From contig NZ_JACARE010000034.1 in assembly GCF_013386765.1 (NCBI RefSeq), forward strand, positions 364 to 63,132: 62,769 nucleotides of DNA, in the 5' to 3' direction. The position numbers and the translations under genes were made by a program. Below are positions 53,153 to 61,830 of this stretch, piece by piece. This DNA is from Pseudomonas yamanorum. GTDB taxonomy: Bacteria > Pseudomonadota > Gammaproteobacteria > Pseudomonadales > Pseudomonadaceae. Each line of letters starts with the position of its first letter. Position 1 is the stretch's first letter. The notes beneath the pieces are model-generated. The model worked only from the letters and a program-made list of their open reading frames with translations. It was not told the DNA's origin and searched no databases.

Positions 53153-54832
53153 ATGGAAGCGACGACGTTCGAGGCAGTACCGCAGGCCGCCGGTTCGGTG
53201 GGCAGCCTGCACCGCAAGATCGATTGGCGCGGGGCGTTCTGGGTCGCCAGTGGCGTACCCGCCCTGGTGCTGTTCTCAATTGGCGCCATTGCCGCGACGG
53301 TCGGCAAACCGGCGTGGATCGTGTGGATCGTGTCGATCCTGTTCGGGTTTATCCAGGCATTCACTTATGCCGAGATCGCCGGGTTATTCCCCCACAAGTC
53401 CGGTGGCGCCTCGGTATACGGCGCCGTCGCCTGGGTGCGCTACAGCAAGCTGATTGCACCGGTTTCGGTGTGGTGCAACTGGCTGGCATGGTCGCCGGTG
53501 CTGTCCATCGGCTCGGGGCTGGCGGCGGGTTATATCCTGACCGCGCTGTTTCCCGCCGATGCGCTGATCAACACCTGGCAACTGACCCTGCTGGACCTGG
53601 GCTGGGTCAAGAGCGGCCTGTCGCTGCGGATCAACGCCACCTTCGGCATCGGCCTGTTGATTCTGCTCACGGTGTTTGCCGTGCAGCACGGCGGCATCCT
53701 GCGTTCGGCGCGCCTGACCCTGGTGCTGGGCGTCACCTCGCTGATCCCGCTGCTGCTGGTGGGCGTGGTGCCGTTGTTCACCGGGGATGCGGCCCAGGCC
53801 AACTTCCTGCCGCTGTACCCCCTGGCCCATGATGCGGCCGGGCAAGTCATCGATGGGCCCTGGGATATTTCCGGCTGGTCGCTGATGGCCGGCGGGCTGT
53901 TCATGGCCGCGTGGTCCACCTACGGTTTTGAAACGGCGGTGTGCTACACCCGGGAGTTCAAGGACCCCAAGCGCGACACGTTCAAGGCGATTTTCTACGC
54001 CGGCCTGCTGTGCATCCTGGTGTTCACCCTGGTCCCGCTGGCGTTTCAAGGCAGCCTGGGGCTGGGCCAACTGGTGACCCCGGCGGTGCTCGACGCCAGC
54101 GGCGCCATCGTCACGCCGGCGGTGTACAGCGGCCTGTTGTCACCGGTGATCTACAGCGGCATGGGAGTTGGCCAGGTCATGGCCGACAGCATTGGCGGTG
54201 GCAAGGTGGTCGCCAATATCGTGCTGATCATGCTGGTGCTGGCGACGTTGCTGGCGATCATGACCTCGATGTCCGGTTCTTCGCGCACCCTGTATCAGGC
54301 GTCGGTGGACGGCTGGCTGCCCAAATACCTGGGACGTACCAACGAACACGGTGCGCCCACGGCGGCGATGTGGACCGACCTGTCGTTCAACCTGCTGCTG
54401 TTGCTGATGTCCGACTACGTGTTCGTGCTCGCGGCCTCCAACGTCAGCTACATCATCTTCAACTTCCTCAACCTCAACGCCGGCTGGATCCACCGCCTGG
54501 ACCGCCCCGACTGGGTGCGCCCGTACAAGGCGCCCACCGTGCTGCTGGCGGCGGGTGGCGTGCTGAGCTTCGTCAACCTGGCCTGCATGGGCCTGGGCGC
54601 GGATATCTGGGGCGCGGGCACGCTGGTCACCGGTTTGCTGCTGGCGTTGCTGATCCTGCCGGTGTTCTGCTTCCGCCACTACGTGCAGGACAAGGGCCGC
54701 TTCCCCGCCGCGATGCTCAGCGACCTGTATATCCAGGCCGATGACGGGCAAAAGCGTGCCGGTTGGTTGCCCTATGCCACGCTGATTGCCGGTGTGCTGG
54801 TGGTGTATGGCTGCCATCAGCTGGTAGCCTGA
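53153..54832 (+). CDS. APC-family permease of the methylated-amine operon
   Basis: A 559-residue amino acid-polyamine-organocation permease with about 12-13 hydrophobic segments. The family pattern near segment 2 is YAEIAGLFPHKSGGASVYGA. It sits between tdm and folD, so a methylated amine or a related nitrogen compound is the probable substrate; the sequence alone does not define it. Soluble N-terminal (about 20 residues) and C-terminal ends are short. A hairpin at 54839-54862 follows within 7 bases. Confidence 0.82.
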   Translation: MEATTFEAVPQAAGSVGSLHRKIDWRGAFWVASGVPALVLFSIGAIAATVGKPAWIVWIVSILFGFIQAFTYAEIAGLFPHKSGGASVYGAVAWVRYSKLIAPVSVWCNWLAWSPVLSIGSGLAAGYILTALFPADALINTWQLTLLDLGWVKSGLSLRINATFGIGLLILLTVFAVQHGGILRSARLTLVLGVTSLIPLLLVGVVPLFTGDAAQANFLPLYPLAHDAAGQVIDGPWDISGWSLMAGGLFMAAWSTYGFETAVCYTREFKDPKRDTFKAIFYAGLLCILVFTLVPLAFQGSLGLGQLVTPAVLDASGAIVTPAVYSGLLSPVIYSGMGVGQVMADSIGGGKVVANIVLIMLVLATLLAIMTSMSGSSRTLYQASVDGWLPKYLGRTNEHGAPTAAMWTDLSFNLLLLLMSDYVFVLAASNVSYIIFNFLNLNAGWIHRLDRPDWVRPYKAPTVLLAAGGVLSFVNLACMGLGADIWGAGTLVTGLLLALLILPVFCFRHYVQDKGRFPAAMLSDLYIQADDGQKRAGWLPYATLIAGVLVVYGCHQLVA

Positions 54833-54838
54833 TCTCAT

Positions 54839-54862
54839 CGCTGAGGGAGTGATCCCTCAGCG
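54839..54862 (+). terminator. Hairpin after the APC permease gene
   Basis: CGCTGAGGGA-GTGA-TCCCTCAGCG is a perfect 10-base stem with a 4-base loop, 6 bases after the permease stop. The following sequence CCTTCACTTCT is only weakly T-rich. It may be a partial terminator that lowers folD expression relative to the upstream genes. Confidence 0.6.
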
Positions 54863-54880
54863 CCTTCACTTCTCCAGACA

Positions 54881-55798
54881 ATGGTGACGCTTTTGACCAG
54901 CTCTCTCTCCACGCTTGCCCGCGATATCGACGGCAAGGCCATCGCTGCCCAGGTTCTCGACGAGGTTCGCGAAGAGGTTCAGGTGCTTGCCACGCAACAG
55001 ATCTACCCGGCGCTGGCCGTGCTGCTGGTGGGCGACGACCCGGCCAGCCACGTCTATGTGCGCAATAAACTGCTGCGGGCCAAGGAAGTCGGGATTCGCT
55101 CCCTCGAATACCGGCTGCCGGACGACGCCAGCCAGGCGCACGTGCTGGAGCTGATTGCCCGGCTGAACGCCGACCCTGCGGTCAACGGCATCCTGGTGCA
55201 GTTGCCGCTGCCGGGCCATATCGACGAAGCCTCAGTGATTCATGCCATCGACCCGATCAAGGACGTGGACGGCTTTCATCGGGAAAACGTCGGAGGGCTG
55301 GTGCAGGGCCTGGAAGTGCTCACACCCTGCACCCCCAGTGGCTGCATGCGCCTGCTGCACGAAACCTGCGGTGATCTGAGCGGCTTGCACGCGGTGGTGA
55401 TTGGCCGCTCGAACATTGTCGGCAAACCCATGGCGACCCTGTTGTTGCAGGCCAACTGCTCGGTCAGCGTGGTGCACTCGCGCAGTGTCGATGCACCCGC
55501 GTTGTGCCGCCTGGCAGACATCGTGGTCGCCGCCGTGGGCCGGCCACAACTGATCGACGCCAGCTGGCTCAAACCGGGCGCGGTGGTGATTGATGTGGGG
55601 ATCAACCGTATCAGTACCGAGACCGGCACGCGGTTGGTGGGGGATGTGGATTATGCGAGCGCACGCACCGTGGCCAGTGCGATTACCCCGGTGCCGGGAG
55701 GTGTGGGACCGATGACGATTGCCTATCTGCTGAAAAACACCCTGGTGGCCGCCCAGTTGCAGCGGGCCGCCCTGCCCCATGAGCTGGCGGTGAGCTGA
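54881..55798 (+). CDS. folD: Methylene-THF dehydrogenase / methenyl-THF cyclohydrolase FolD
   Basis: A 305-residue FolD, converting 5,10-methylene-THF to 10-formyl-THF. Motifs are the catalytic Lys/Tyr region SHVYVRNKLLRAKEVGI, VQLPLPGHID, CTPSGCMRLL, the NADP motif GRSNIVGKPMA and PVPGGVGPMT. It is probably a second copy dedicated to demethylation, since Pseudomonas has a housekeeping folD elsewhere. Together with purU it oxidises one-carbon units from Tdm and the N-demethylase to formate. The ribosome site at 54881 is weak, and a hairpin lies just upstream. Confidence 0.93.
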   Translation: MVTLLTSSLSTLARDIDGKAIAAQVLDEVREEVQVLATQQIYPALAVLLVGDDPASHVYVRNKLLRAKEVGIRSLEYRLPDDASQAHVLELIARLNADPAVNGILVQLPLPGHIDEASVIHAIDPIKDVDGFHRENVGGLVQGLEVLTPCTPSGCMRLLHETCGDLSGLHAVVIGRSNIVGKPMATLLLQANCSVSVVHSRSVDAPALCRLADIVVAAVGRPQLIDASWLKPGAVVIDVGINRISTETGTRLVGDVDYASARTVASAITPVPGGVGPMTIAYLLKNTLVAAQLQRAALPHELAVS

Positions 55799-55814
55799 GC
55801 CCCAATGCAAGCCG

Positions 55815-55922
55815 CCACTGTAGGAGCGAGCTTGCTCGCGAAAAGCGCAAGGACACCGCGCTAATCCAGAAGCGCTGCGTCATCGTTGACGTTCTTCGCG
55901 AGCAAGCTCGCTCCTACAGTGG
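55815..55922. repeat. REPIN, inverted relative to the other two GTAGGAGCGAGC copies
   Basis: The REP pair CTGTAGGAGCGAGCTTGCTC and its complement enclose a spacer whose reverse complement resembles the spacer at 10791-10840. The copy is therefore inserted in the opposite orientation. It separates the convergent folD and amt genes. Confidence 0.85.
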
Positions 55923-55935
55923 GCCGTTCGGGCTA

Positions 55936-57261
55936 TCAGTGGTTGTAAGCCCGCTCGTTGTGCTCGGCGAGGTCGAGCCCCATCTCTTCCACCGACTCAT
56001 GGGCGCGCAACCCAACCAGTGCATTGACCACCTTGAGAATGATCCAGCTGATCACGAAGCAATACACCGTGGTCAGCAGCACCCCCTTGATCTGGGCAAC
56101 CACCTGGCCGCCCATGGTCACGCCTTCCACCAGCCCGCCCATGGACGGCACGCAGAACACGCCGGTCAACACCGCGCCGATCATGCCGCCGATGCCGTGC
56201 AAGCCGAACACATCGAGGCTGTCGTCATAACCGAAACGACGCTTCAACACCGTCACGCTCAAGTAGCAGAACACCCCGCACAGCAGGCCGATGGCCAAGG
56301 CACCGCCGACGCCCACATAGGCACAGGCCGGGGTGATCCCCACCAGGCCGGCCAGGGCACCGCTCGCCAGGCCCAGGGCACTCGGCTTGCCGACCTTGAA
56401 CCACTCGGTGAACATCCAGCCGAGAATCCCGGCGCACGCGCCCAGTTGGGTGTTGAGCATGACAATCCCCGAGGTGCCGTTGAGCCCGCCACCGGAGCCG
56501 ATATTGAACCCGAACCAGCCCACCCAGAGCATCGCCGCGCCAGCCATGGTCAGGCTCAGGTTGTGAGCCGGCATCGGCGTGTTCTGGTAGCCACGGCGCT
56601 TGCCCAGGATCAGGCACGCGGCCAGTGCAGCCACCCCGGCGTTGATGTGCACGGCGGTGCCACCGGCAAAATCGAGCACGCCCCAGTTATGCATCAAGGC
56701 CCCCGAACCGCCCCACACCATATGCGCCACCGGGGCATAGACCAGGGTGAACCACACGGCCATGAACAGCAGCGCCGCCGAGAACTTCATGCGTTCGGCA
56801 AAGGCCCCGGCGATCAGTGCCGGGGTGATGATGGCGAAGGTCATCTGGAAGGTCACGAACACGCCTTCCGGAATATCCCCCACCAGGCTCTCGGGGGTCA
56901 TGCCGGCCAGAAAGGCCCGGCTCAACCCGCCGACAAAACTGTTGAACGTCACCTGCCCTTCGACCATGCCGGTGGTGTCGACCACCATGCTGTAGCCGTA
57001 GATCACCCACAACACGCCCACCAGGCCGGCGATGCCAAAGCACTGGGTGAACAGCGAGAGCATGTTTTTCGCACGCACCAGGCCGCCGTAGAACAACGCA
57101 AGCCCCGGCAGGCACATGAACAGCACCAGCACGGCGGCGGTGACCATCCAGGCGGTGCTGCCGGTGTTCAAGGTGGGGGCGTCGGCGGCCTGGGCCAAGG
57201 GTGCAAAGGCAGCGGCCGCCAGTAACGCGAGAAGGGATTTGCCAAGAAGACGATTGACCAT
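55936..57261 (-). CDS. amt: Ammonium transporter (Amt family)
   Basis: A 441-residue Amt protein with a cleavable signal (ending PLAQAADAP) and 11 membrane segments. Conserved features are FYGGLVRAKNMLS, DFAGGTAVHINAGVAAL with the first pore His, and GLHGIGGMIGAVL with the second. It imports ammonium or methylammonium. No GlnK gene lies next to it, unlike the usual glnK-amtB pair. It follows the gmaS-mgsABC genes on the same strand, separated by a REP element, so it may serve methylamine uptake or recapture of leaked ammonium. AGGAG supports the ATG at 57261. Confidence 0.9.
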   Translation of the reverse strand: MVNRLLGKSLLALLAAAAFAPLAQAADAPTLNTGSTAWMVTAAVLVLFMCLPGLALFYGGLVRAKNMLSLFTQCFGIAGLVGVLWVIYGYSMVVDTTGMVEGQVTFNSFVGGLSRAFLAGMTPESLVGDIPEGVFVTFQMTFAIITPALIAGAFAERMKFSAALLFMAVWFTLVYAPVAHMVWGGSGALMHNWGVLDFAGGTAVHINAGVAALAACLILGKRRGYQNTPMPAHNLSLTMAGAAMLWVGWFGFNIGSGGGLNGTSGIVMLNTQLGACAGILGWMFTEWFKVGKPSALGLASGALAGLVGITPACAYVGVGGALAIGLLCGVFCYLSVTVLKRRFGYDDSLDVFGLHGIGGMIGAVLTGVFCVPSMGGLVEGVTMGGQVVAQIKGVLLTTVYCFVISWIILKVVNALVGLRAHESVEEMGLDLAEHNERAYNH

Positions 57262-57355
57262 GTTCAAAGCTCCTGCAAAAGAAATGGGATGGGGCTGGCA
57301 GTGAGCAGTTGTTGTTTGGGGAGCCTCTTGGCGGGCCCCTTGATTTGATTTTTTT

Positions 57356-57467
57356 GTGGCGAGGGAGCTTGCTGTGGCGAGGGAGCTTGCTCCCGTTCGA
57401 CAGCGCAGCTGGAGCCGGCTCTTTCAGGGCTGCTTCGCACCCCAGCGGGAGCAAGCTCCCTCGCCAC
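57356..57467. repeat. REP element, GTGGCGAGGGAGC type, with a partial tandem duplication
   Basis: GTGGCGAGGGAGCTTGCT occurs twice in tandem (57356-57373, 57374-57391), the second continuing to CCC. The reverse complement GGGAGCAAGCTCCCTCGCCA lies at 57447-57466. This is a third REP sequence group in the window, between mgsC and amt. Confidence 0.8.
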
Positions 57468-57483
57468 AGGTTTTCATCCAGTT

Positions 57484-58812
57484 TCAGTAACCGCTACCGG
57501 AACCCGGCACCCAACTGGTTCCCGCCAGCGGCACCCGGGCCATGGCGGCCGACTCCACCGTCAGCGCCACCAGGTCCTCGGGGTCGAGGTTGTGCAGGTG
57601 GGATTTGCCGCATGCTCGGGCCATGGTCTGCGCCTCCAGCACCATCACCCGCAGGTAGTTGGCCAACCGACGCCCGCCTTCCACCGGGTCGAGGCGCTTG
57701 GACAGTTCCGGGTCCTGGGTGGTGATCCCGGCCGGGTCGCGGCCGTTCTGCCAGTCGTCGTAGAAGCCGGCGGCCGAGCCGATCTTTTTCAGTTCCGCGT
57801 CCAGCCGTGGGTGGTTATCGCCCAGGGCAATCAACGCCGCCGTACCGATGGCAACCGCGTCCGCGCCCATCGCCATGGCCTTGGCCACATCGGCGCCGTT
57901 ACGAATCCCGCCCGACACGATCAACTGGACCTTGCGGTGCATGCCCATCTCCTGCAAAGCCTGTACCGCTTGCGGGATGGCCGACAGAATCGGGATGCCA
58001 ACGTGCTCGATAAACACTTCCTGGGTGGCGGCCGTACCGCCCTGCATGCCGTCGAGCACAATCACATCGGCACCGGCCTTGACCGCCAGCTTCACGTCGT
58101 AATACGGCCGGCTGGCGCCGATTTTCACGTAGATCGGTTTTTCCCAATCAGTGATTTCCCTCAGCTCGGCAATCTTGATTGCCAGGTCATCCGGGCCGGT
58201 CCAGTCCGGGTGGCGGCACGCGCTGCGCTGGTCGACGCCAATCGGCAAGGTGCGCATACCGGCCACGCGCTCGGTGACTTTCATCCCCAGCAACATGCCG
58301 CCACCGCCGGGCTTGGCGCCCTGGCCCAGGACGATCTCGATGGCGTCGGCCTTGCGCAGGTCGTCGGGGTTCATGCCGTAGCGCGACGGCAGGTACTGAT
58401 ACACCAGGTGCTGGGACTGGCCGCGCTCTTCCGGGGTCATGCCACCGTCGCCGGTGGTGGTGCTGGTGCCGGCGATGGTCGCGCCACGCCCCAGGGCTTC
58501 CTTGGCGTTGGCCGACAGCGCGCCGAAACTCATGCCGGCGATGGTCACCGGAATCTTCAGGTGGATCGGTTTCTTGGCAAAGCGGTTGCCGAGGATCACG
58601 TCAGTGCCGCACTTCTCGCGATAGCCTTCCAGCGGGTAGCGCGACACGCTGGCGCCCAGCAGCAGCAAGTCATCGAAGTGCGGCAGCTTGCGCTTGGTGC
58701 CGCCGCCGCGAATGTCGTAGATGCCAGTTTCGGCGGCACGCTGGATTTCCTGGATGGTCAGGCGGTCGAAGGTGGCCGACTCGCGCAACACTGGAGGGGT
58801 TTGTTCACTCAT
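57484..58812 (-). CDS. mgsC: N-methylglutamate synthase FMN-binding subunit (GltB-like)
   Basis: A 442-residue protein resembling the FMN-binding synthase domain of glutamate synthase. Motifs include AGMSFGALSANAKEALGRGA, the phosphate-binding DGMQGGTAA and VSGGIRNGADVAKA. In the N-methylglutamate pathway this subunit makes N-methylglutamate from gamma-glutamylmethylamide or methylamine plus 2-oxoglutarate/glutamate. The same family is annotated GlxD in other bacteria. It follows mgsB by 15 bases; GGAGCTCCACC is the ribosome site. Confidence 0.85.
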   Translation of the reverse strand: MSEQTPPVLRESATFDRLTIQEIQRAAETGIYDIRGGGTKRKLPHFDDLLLLGASVSRYPLEGYREKCGTDVILGNRFAKKPIHLKIPVTIAGMSFGALSANAKEALGRGATIAGTSTTTGDGGMTPEERGQSQHLVYQYLPSRYGMNPDDLRKADAIEIVLGQGAKPGGGGMLLGMKVTERVAGMRTLPIGVDQRSACRHPDWTGPDDLAIKIAELREITDWEKPIYVKIGASRPYYDVKLAVKAGADVIVLDGMQGGTAATQEVFIEHVGIPILSAIPQAVQALQEMGMHRKVQLIVSGGIRNGADVAKAMAMGADAVAIGTAALIALGDNHPRLDAELKKIGSAAGFYDDWQNGRDPAGITTQDPELSKRLDPVEGGRRLANYLRVMVLEAQTMARACGKSHLHNLDPEDLVALTVESAAMARVPLAGTSWVPGSGSGY

Positions 58813-58827
58813 GGTGGAGCTCCTGGA

Positions 58828-59502
58828 TCAGTACGCGGAGGCGTTATCGACTTTGAAGTTGTAGAGCTGGCGGGCCGAGCCGTAGCGCTTGAAGTCGGCC
58901 GCCTGATGGGCGAAACCGGCGCGGTCGAGCAGTTCCTGGAGTTCTAGCAGGTGCTCGCTGCGCATCTCTTTTTCGATGCAATCGGAGCCCAGGGACTCCA
59001 CCGTGCCTTTGACGTAGATGTGGGTTTCATACAACGAATCCCCCAGCGCATCGCCGGCATCGCCGCACACCACCAGGCGCCCGGCCTGGCCCATGAAGCA
59101 GCTCATATGGCCGATGCTGCCGCCGACAACGATGTCGATGCCCTTCATGGAAATACCGCAACGCGCCCCCGCGTCACCTTCAATCACCAGCAAGCCGCCA
59201 TGGGCCGTGGCGCCGGCGGCCTGGGAGGCGCTGCCTTTGACGCGCACCGAGCCCGACATCATGTTCTCGGCGCAGCCCACGCCGACATTGCCGTGCACGG
59301 TGATCGACGCCTGTTGGTTCATGCCCGCGCAGTAGTAGCCCGCGTGGCCCTCGATATCGATGGACACCGCCTGGTTCACACCCACGGCGAGGTTGTGCTT
59401 GCCGTTGGAATGGGTGACGCGCCATTCGTTATCGATAGCCTGCGCGTGCAGCGCCTGGTTGAGGTCACGCACGCTGGCGGTGGAAAGATCGATGGTTTTC
59501 AT
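58828..59502 (-). CDS. mgsB: N-methylglutamate synthase GXGXG subunit
   Basis: A 224-residue protein homologous to the C-terminal GXGXG beta-helix domain of glutamate synthase, which holds the synthase structure together. The repeating pattern is visible in HAGYYCAGMNQQASITVHGNV and MSGSVRVKGSASQAAG cut here to short cores, and later in GGSIGHMSCFMGQAG. It has no catalytic residues of its own. It is the middle of the mgsA-mgsB-mgsC set (GlxC in other naming) and lies 11 bases after mgsA. Confidence 0.85.
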   Translation of the reverse strand: MKTIDLSTASVRDLNQALHAQAIDNEWRVTHSNGKHNLAVGVNQAVSIDIEGHAGYYCAGMNQQASITVHGNVGVGCAENMMSGSVRVKGSASQAAGATAHGGLLVIEGDAGARCGISMKGIDIVVGGSIGHMSCFMGQAGRLVVCGDAGDALGDSLYETHIYVKGTVESLGSDCIEKEMRSEHLLELQELLDRAGFAHQAADFKRYGSARQLYNFKVDNASAY

Positions 59503-59513
59503 GTGTGCGCTCC

Positions 59514-60419
59514 TTAAGCTGACTCGCGTTCCCAGATGTACAGGGTGGCCGGTGCGGGCTCCCAGATACGGGCGTTTTCAATCCCCGGCAGGCTCGACAG
59601 CGCCTGGTACTCGGAGGCCATGGCGACGTAGTCGTCGGTCTCGGCGAGGATCGCCGGCTTGCAGGCAATCGGATCGCGGATCACCGCAAAACCGTTGCGC
59701 GTGCCGATGGCAAAGGTGAAGAAGCCGTCGAGGTCTTCCAGGGAGTGATCCAGCGCTTCCTTGAGGGAGTCGCCCTGTTGCAGGCGCCAGGTCAGGTAGC
59801 CGGCGGCGACTTCGGTGTCGTTGTCGGTTTCGAAATGGATGCCTTCGCGCTTGAGTTCCTGGCGCAGGCGGAAGTGGTTCGACAGCGAACCGTTGTGCAC
59901 CAGGCACAGGTCGGCGCCGGTGGAAAACGGGTGGCTGCCTTCCATGGTCACTGCACTTTCGGTGGCCATGCGCGTATGGCCGATGATGTGGCTGCCCTGC
60001 ATGCTCGCCAGGCCGAAGCGCTGGGAGATCTCCTGGGGCAAGCCCATGCCCTTGAGGATCTCGATGCTTTGCCCGGCGCTCATGATGCGCACGCTCGGTG
60101 CCAGTTCGGCCAGGGCCAGGCGCACCGGGGCTTCGTCGGCGTGGATCTTCAATACGGCGGCACTGGCGTTCTGGAACCAGTCCAGGGAACAGCCAAGGCG
60201 CCCTTCCAGCTCGCCCATCAGGGCTTTCCAGTCAAACGCTTCGGTGGTCGCCTGCAGGGTCAGCTTGACCCAGCCGTCGGCCACTTCGTCGCCGTAGATG
60301 GCGAACCCGGCACTGTCCGGGCCACGGTCGGTCATGGCCTGCAACATGGGTTCAAAGAGCTTGCCGAGCTGGGGCTCCAACTGCGGGTTTTTCAGGTACA
60401 GGCCTACGATTCCACACAT
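59514..60419 (-). CDS. mgsA: N-methylglutamate synthase glutamine amidotransferase-like subunit
   Basis: A 301-residue class II (Ntn-type) glutaminase domain. The N-terminal MCGIVGLY provides Cys2 as nucleophile after Met removal; GHTRMATES and LVHNGSLSNH are the conserved glutamine and loop motifs. It corresponds to the amidotransferase part of glutamate synthase and, in the N-methylglutamate synthase, likely handles gamma-glutamylmethylamide. It is 22 bases downstream of gmaS in the same operon (GlxB in other naming). Confidence 0.86.
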   Translation of the reverse strand: MCGIVGLYLKNPQLEPQLGKLFEPMLQAMTDRGPDSAGFAIYGDEVADGWVKLTLQATTEAFDWKALMGELEGRLGCSLDWFQNASAAVLKIHADEAPVRLALAELAPSVRIMSAGQSIEILKGMGLPQEISQRFGLASMQGSHIIGHTRMATESAVTMEGSHPFSTGADLCLVHNGSLSNHFRLRQELKREGIHFETDNDTEVAAGYLTWRLQQGDSLKEALDHSLEDLDGFFTFAIGTRNGFAVIRDPIACKPAILAETDDYVAMASEYQALSSLPGIENARIWEPAPATLYIWERESA

Positions 60420-60441
60420 AACAAGTCTCCGTCACACGGTG

Positions 60442-61776
60442 TCAGAAAAATTCGGTATAGCGCTGGATTTCCCAGTCGCTCACATGGCGGCTGTACTCAA
60501 CCCACTCCATGCGCTTGAGCTTGATGAACTCACCCACGATCTGCGGGCCCAGTACCTCGACGAACAGCGGGTCGGCTTCCAGCGCGTCGCAGGCTTCCTT
60601 GAGGGATTGCGGCAGGGTCTTGATGCCGCGCTCGGCGATCTGCGCGAGGCTCAGGCTGTAGAGGTTTTCGTTGCAGACGTGGTCGATTTCCAGCTGGCGG
60701 TCAATCCCGTCCAGGCCGGCCGCGATGATCGCGGCGCTGACCAGGTAGGGGTTGCAACCGGCGTCCGGCAGGCGGAATTCAAGCCGGCCATAGGGCACCC
60801 GCACCATGGCCGAACGGTTGTTGGCGCCGAAGGCAATAAAGGCCGGGGCCCAGGTGGCACCGGACAAGGAATTGCCCACCACCAGGCGCTTGTAGGAGTT
60901 GACGGTTGGCGCGGCGAACGCGCACAGAGCCGGGCCGTGGGCAAGCAAGCCGGCGGCGAAGTGATAGGCCATTTTCGACAAGCCCATGCCGCTTGGATCG
61001 CTGGCATCAAAGAACAGGTTTTTGTTCTCGGCGCTGCTGATGGACAGGTGAAAGTGCATGCCGTTGCCGGCGCGTTTCGGGTCGGGCTTGGGCATGAAGG
61101 AGCAGATCATGCCCAGGTCATTGGCGATCTCGCCGGCGGCCATGCGGAAGAAGGTAAAGCGGTCGGCCGAGGTCAGGGCATCGCTGTAGGTGTAGTTGAT
61201 TTCGAATTGGCCGTTGGCGTCTTCGTGGTCGATTTGATAGACCTCGAAATCCACCGCCTGCAAGGCTTCGGTCAGCCGCTCAAGAAACACCCGCGAGCGC
61301 GACAGCCCTTTGTAGTCGTAGCAAGGCTTGTCCAGGTTGTCGCTGGGGTCGACCAATTGCAGCTTGCCCTGCTCGTCCCGGCGCATCAGGTTGAACTCGG
61401 GCTCCAGGCCAGTGTTCAGGGTCCAGCCCTTGTCTTGCAGGCGCTGCACTTGCTGCTGCAGCACATAGCGGCTGTCGTAGGGATGTGGCTTGCCGTCCAC
61501 ATGGCCGACGCACACCACCCGCCCGTAGCCCGGTTGCCATGGCACCGGAGTCAGGGTCGACAGGTCGCCGCGGGCCATGAAGTCCGGCCCGTGAGGCTCC
61601 ATGCCCATGCCGCTGATGGCGAACCCGGCAAAACCTGCGCCCTCTTCGGCCACCGTCTTGAGCCCGCAGATCGGCACCGACTTGGTCTTGGCCGCACCGT
61701 GTATGTCCACAAACTGCGCAAGCACGTACTTGATCCCGTGCTTGTCGATGATGCGCTGGGTTTCTGCTGGCAACAT
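60442..61776 (-). CDS. gmaS: Gamma-glutamylmethylamide synthetase (glutamine synthetase family, GlnT type)
   Basis: A 444-residue glutamine synthetase-like enzyme of the GlnT group. Conserved blocks are the substrate acid region LEPEFNLMRRDEQG, NGMHFHLSIS with the ammonium-site His, and the ATP/glutamate Arg block RVPYGRLEFRLPDAGCNPY cut here to its core GRLEFRLPD. With mgsABC beside it, it most likely ligates methylamine to glutamate, the first step of the N-methylglutamate pathway. It leads a minus-strand operon gmaS-mgsA-mgsB-mgsC and is divergent from the XRE-cupin regulator. Confidence 0.88.
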   Translation of the reverse strand: MLPAETQRIIDKHGIKYVLAQFVDIHGAAKTKSVPICGLKTVAEEGAGFAGFAISGMGMEPHGPDFMARGDLSTLTPVPWQPGYGRVVCVGHVDGKPHPYDSRYVLQQQVQRLQDKGWTLNTGLEPEFNLMRRDEQGKLQLVDPSDNLDKPCYDYKGLSRSRVFLERLTEALQAVDFEVYQIDHEDANGQFEINYTYSDALTSADRFTFFRMAAGEIANDLGMICSFMPKPDPKRAGNGMHFHLSISSAENKNLFFDASDPSGMGLSKMAYHFAAGLLAHGPALCAFAAPTVNSYKRLVVGNSLSGATWAPAFIAFGANNRSAMVRVPYGRLEFRLPDAGCNPYLVSAAIIAAGLDGIDRQLEIDHVCNENLYSLSLAQIAERGIKTLPQSLKEACDALEADPLFVEVLGPQIVGEFIKLKRMEWVEYSRHVSDWEIQRYTEFF

Positions 61777-61830
61777 TGCGTGTCACTCCTCGCGAAAGGC
61801 AAAACCGTGTGGGTGGGCCTACTGTCTTTT

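Noticed and set aside
57484..60419. Ordinary glutamate synthase (gltBD) split into pieces
   Set aside because: The three genes correspond to separate domains in the MgsABC/GlxBCD arrangement, no gltD is present, and they lie beside gmaS.
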